NCBI GenBank assembly: GCA_039111635.1
Contig: JBCAQO010000003.1
Span: forward strand, 3,906,001-3,970,000
From: Heterobasidion occidentale
Lineage: Eukaryota; Basidiomycota; Agaricomycetes; Russulales; Bondarzewiaceae
DNA: 64,000 bases
Direction of reading: 5' to 3'
In this document: positions 60,656-64,000 of the stretch, one piece after another
Layout: each line of letters begins with the position of its first letter
How positions within the stretch are numbered: position 1 is the first letter of the stretch
The notes under the pieces: generated by a model
Told to the model about the DNA's origin: nothing
What the model saw: the letters and a program-made list of their open reading frames with translations, nothing else
The model's database searches: none
Program-made: the position numbers and the translations under genes

Positions 60656-61054
60656 GAGGATAACGATGCATCCCGAGGTGTTGTTCCTAAATGTGTACAG
60701 TATTAGTTTTTAGCGAGTGAGGGACATCGGCAGGTCATGGACGTAGTTGCGGGATGCACTCGCTACGGTGGTTGGCAATGAAAGCGGATGACTTTCCTAG
60801 GGATTTGGGAGTTTCAGGCCGTATCGGCATGAGACCCGCTGCGGACTCGCGCGCTGGAATACTGAAGTCGACAAGGCACACCGGAGCTTCGCTCCAGCGC
60901 CTTGCTTTTGCTTTTGTTCGCCTTACAGTGCCTTGCATAAAAAACCGGAATCGCGCGACGCGCAAAGTCCTAGCACAGGATGACAAAGTTACCATTTATA
61001 GTAATTTATGTCGAGGAAATTTGTCATAGTGTGATGATGTGACAGCAACTTGGC
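60656..61054. other. Short intergenic region
   Basis: About 400 bases of 3' flank of the BCAS3-like gene and promoter of the next gene. Nothing else seen. Confidence 0.45.
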
Positions 61055-61834
61055 ATGGCTCCGCACCTCACTCTAATACTACATCCCGGTCTGCGAGCTG
61101 ACGAGCTGTTCGTGCTTTCACAAGTGGACACAGACGACGCCTCGAGTCTCGTCAAGGAACGTTCGGTCTCGAGGGGCCGTGAATTCGTATGTTCTATCCA
61201 CCTTTGCACACGGCATGCCATGTTCATGGTATCTTTTACAGCGTTCGTCCGGGCGAGGAGGCGCCGGAAACATTCGTCCTTCCTCTACTTCCCGCGAATA
61301 TTCATCTGCACGCCCTGATGGTCCCGACGATTTCTCTGTGACGAGAGGGAGGGAACCACACCCCTCCGTCGTCGCTGGCTAGGTTTGTCGTTCTTTTTAT
61401 CAGCTCTTGTCCTATATTCATCGTTCTGCCTTTCAGGTGGTAACCACCGGCCGTGGAGGAGTCGGCAACATACGCTCTCCATCCCGAGATATCACAGTCG
61501 ATGGCCTAGCACGCCCGCTACGCGCGGAGAGTGGGTCCAAGCAAACAGAGTACGAGGACGCCCTGATCCGCGGCAGCGACGAAGCCCGCACCTCTGGACC
61601 TGTGAGCTCATGACTGTTTTCGCCGCGCTTCCTCACACGCTGACGACATGCTGTCTTCTGCTCTAGCACTCATCGGGCCGTGGCGGTGTCGGCAACATCA
61701 CTCGTTCTCCAGCGCGCGCTCAGCCTCAACCGCAGTCTCACTCGCGCTCCCGATCGCGCGGGCCGCAGGCTTCCCCCACGTTGAAAGCAGCTAGTCCCAC
61801 CTCGCTGGGAGACGTCTCGGAGACCATCAAATGA
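61055..61834 (+). CDS. DUF3602/PAR32-like protein with GRGG repeats
   Basis: Small hydrophilic protein with three copies of an S-S/T-GRGGxGNI motif: SSGRGGAGNIR (about 61230), TTGRGGVGNIR (about 61442) and SSGRGGVGNITR (about 61676), each starting a new exon after an AG acceptor. The first exon ends VKERSVSRGREF. DGPDDFSVTRGRE and EYEDALIRGSDEARTSGPVS sit between repeats; the end is a Ser/Arg/Pro-rich tail and VSETIK. This layout is that of the fungal DUF3602 family. The yeast member PAR32 is phosphorylated under rapamycin and regulates ammonium transporters; a similar TOR-linked role here is inference. The ATG at 61055 is uncertain; the donor after HPSV is also a guess. Confidence 0.68.
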
Positions 61835-62820
61835 TCGCACCGAGCCTCGAAAGCTATTACTGGCACCCAGAGTTGAATTTTCCTTCGACGACATATGTTA
61901 CGCAAAAGGAGACTTACGACATGAGGTTCACGAGGTTCGGCTGTACGATAATATGTGCTGATACGGAACACTGTATTAATCTAGTTTTCACTTATTTATC
62001 ATATATCCCTGCTCAGAAACTAGTGGACTTGACTTGCCCTTGGCGACATAATTGGTGGTGGCATTAGTAAACGAGTAAAAAGCTTGCATCACTTATAGGA
62101 CACTTACAAGGCTTCTACAAGTGTAGTAATGTTAGCAAGTTTGTCAAGACAACAGCTTGCCCAAGTCCCATTGTCCAGGTCTCATTTACAAGTGAGGGTC
62201 TAAGGAGTATATAAGATACTACAAGCTCGAACACAAGCTAGCCCGAACAAGTTCAACAAAGGCAGGTACTAAATCAATTACATAAAATTAAAATTAAAAG
62301 GCCATTCCAAATCTGCCACCGGCCAAACTTGAACCCCAGTGAGAACACCCTCGTTTGAGCTGCGACGAGATCGAGTCCTGGCGAATGACTGTCGGGGAAT
62401 GAAAATAAGGACCAATGCTAGCGAATGGTCTCAGATACGGCGTGGGATTTCCTCAGTTGAGTTTGTTTCTTGGTACAAACTCACCATTTTCGAATCTTTC
62501 TTGTCGTTAAGTTTGTCTACATCTGTTTCCCTCAGGTCGGATCAAATCAAATCAAATAGTGTACTTTACAATAATTAAGGCTGACTGTATCTTTTCAAAT
62601 ATCTATTAGAGAGCTTTTTCAACTGAATTTATTGTGGATTCTGCCTAGGAGTATTACCGACCGATTTGAGTCCACCGATATCCGAAACTACTGTGTTGTC
62701 AATTTAATGCAGCTATAAATACAAAAAAATATGGCCTGTAGTTTCCATACCCTGGTCCAACTTTGAGGCCCAGAATCAGCTAAATTAAATTAGGAGTTCA
62801 ATAGATATGGATTTAAACAG
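61835..62820. other. AT-rich repeat-like DNA
   Basis: Base composition falls sharply. It contains a TATA-like agtatataagata at about 62208 and the run ataaaattaaaattaaaag at about 62283-62300. Next to that run the complement strand reads ggggttcaagtttgg, which resembles a tRNA T-arm/box B. It could be a solo LTR or SINE-like relic; no ends or coding sequence were found. Confidence 0.35.
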
Positions 62821-62834
62821 TCTACCCCCTAAAA

Positions 62835-62859
62835 CCAGACTGTACGAAGCACAGTCTGG
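62835..62859. other. Hairpin with cagactgt arms
   Basis: Arms ccagactgt (62835-62843) and acagtctgg (62851-62859), perfect 9 bp, 7-base loop. Its core is shared with the acagtc repeats 350 bases further on. Confidence 0.55.
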
Positions 62860-63177
62860 GTTTTGGGCAATGGGATCTGTGTTTCACACAATTCTGTCTG
62901 ATTCAAGAGATTTGAAAAGTGTTCAGGATAGTACCCTGAATTTTTCATTACTAGACATTTACTACTGAGTCTGTTAAGGGCAAAATACAAATGTGAATAG
63001 TAAACTCAAAAAAGCAGGCATACAGTACTCAATATGTGTTGGTTTGTAATCATAAAACAAAGCAAATGTGCACATTTACCGTGGCGCTCGATTGATACAT
63101 TAATCGTACCATTGGGATCAGGGGATCCAAAGATACGGAATTGTTTGTGGTCTTGAGGATATTCTGTAACCCGGAGA

Positions 63178-63475
63178 CACAGTTTAGTCAGCATCGGGAG
63201 AGCCGGCACACAGTCGGGAGATCGTGGGTACGCTGCCGTCACACTGTTGTCACACCACGCACAGTCTCTCTGTTGCGCCACACAGTCCGGCCGAGGCCGC
63301 GCACAGTCCGGATTTTGGCGCTGGTTCAGCGCCACACAGTCCGGATTCTCGGTGACAGTCCGAGATTTGGCGGTGAATCTGCGCCACACAGTCCGTGGGT
63401 TTTCGGCGCCACACAGTCGGACTGTGTCGGACACAGTCGGACTTTTCCTTCCGACTGTGTCGGCACACAGCGCCC
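63178..63475. repeat. Short-interspersed acagtcc/g repeat cluster
   Basis: About ten copies of (ca)cacagtc(c/g)g at irregular 15-40 base spacing, often preceded by gcgc or ggcgc. The cluster ends in a palindrome-rich stretch (cggactgtgtcgg, ccgactgtgtcgg at about 63415-63465). Frames on both strands are repeat-driven and not genes. Confidence 0.65.
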
Positions 63476-63742
63476 TCCAACATGATCAAGCACGCCGCCA
63501 CGTCGCGTCACGTCCACCCTCCCCGCACCTTTGAACATCGAGCGCAACACGCTTCCTCAGCCGAGGTCTCCTTGCTCTCTCAGGACATCTTAGACTTCAT
63601 TAGTGAGCTTTTTCTTCTTCTGAACCCTTCCTCTGCGTGCTCTCGATGACGCCAGCAGACAACAAACGCTCAGAGAAAGTGCGCACTGCTGATAGCATTT
63701 TTTCTTACAGTTTGCAGCTGCAATGCTCGGGGCACCCGCTCC

Positions 63743-64000
63743 ATGCTCTCTCCACACCCTCTGCCACCTCCACTGCTGTCTATTTTCTCATCAACATCCA
63801 CGACATCCGTGCCGGCGCTGTCCTCTTTCAACACCTGCTCCGCGCCCACCCTGTCTCACGACGCGTGGAGCAAAGCGACAATCTCATCACGCAAGGTTGA
63901 GCACGTCGAAGAGAAGAACAAGGAGCGGATGGTGATAGAGGCAGAGGAGGAGGGACAGCGGCGGTCGAGGGACGAGGTTGGAGTGATGAGGACGATGGTG
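63743..64000 (+). CDS. Partial reading frame at right edge, function unknown
   Basis: A frame open from the ATG at 63743 to the window end. It starts MLSPHPLPPPLLSIFSSTST and changes into a charged, probably helical part (KVEHVEEKNKERMVIEAEEE, then QRRSRDEVGVMRTMV). The shift from Ser/Pro-rich to Glu/Arg-rich coiled-coil-like sequence resembles real coding DNA, but no family is recognised and the true start may lie upstream. Confidence 0.4.
   Translation, partial: MLSPHPLPPPLLSIFSSTSTTSVPALSSFNTCSAPTLSHDAWSKATISSRKVEHVEEKNKERMVIEAEEEGQRRSRDEVGVMRTMV

Noticed and set aside
63141..63485. 114-residue plus frame rich in HTV and SG words
   Set aside because: Produced by the acagtc repeats; equivalent frames exist on the other strand.

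Overview
This is eukaryotic DNA from a filamentous fungus, most likely a wood- or litter-inhabiting Agaricomycete (Basidiomycota). The reasons are short introns (about 45-75 nt) in almost every gene, CT-rich or TATA promoters, no operons, and families typical of that group: tandem salicylate-hydroxylase-like flavin monooxygenases, a LysM secreted protein, an OPT peptide transporter, a GH2 beta-mannosidase, Argonaute, and a BCAS3-type WD40 protein. The species was not identified.

Layout. 1-1249 (-): the 5' part of an Argonaute gene that runs off the left edge. 3.6-18.5 kb: an accessory cluster of FAD monooxygenases derived from one ancestor, called copies A to G here. A (+) and G (+) lie at the ends; B, C, D, E and F (-) lie between. 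C and G read intact. A, E and F each carry an apparent single-base frameshift. B is a pseudogene with an internal inversion, a deletion and a frameshift. D is only a 5' remnant, and a further C-terminal scrap lies at 7.6-8.0 kb. 18.8-21.8 kb (-): a drug/H+ antiporter-like MFS transporter. 24.1-24.7 kb (+): a secreted LysM protein. 25.9-27.7 kb (-): a DUF1479 (2-oxoglutarate-oxygenase-like) protein. 28.2-30.0 kb: a foldback element with terminal inverted repeats and an array of hairpins. 31.4-35.7 kb (-): a second Argonaute with all four catalytic residues. 37.6-40.2 kb (-): a nuclear zinc-finger protein. 40.2-44.8 kb: GC-rich DNA with no recognisable gene. 44.8-46.3 kb (-): a second MFS transporter. 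47.2-50.9 kb (-): an OPT transporter. 52.0-55.5 kb (-): beta-mannosidase. 56.4-60.7 kb (+): BCAS3-like protein. 61.1-61.8 kb (+): a DUF3602/PAR32-like GRGG-repeat protein. 61.8-63.5 kb: AT-rich and hairpin-repeat DNA. A partial reading frame leaves the right edge.

How the parts fit. The flavoenzyme cluster with its MFS exporter looks like a locus expanding by tandem duplication and decaying, possibly for oxidising aromatic compounds. Two Argonautes flank the duplicated, repeat-rich tract; a functional link is not shown. From 44 kb on, the genes are ordinary transport, hydrolysis and regulatory genes. A caution for every gene here: at least nine probable single-base frameshifts all have the direction of a one-base deletion, which points to residual assembly errors rather than independent gene death.
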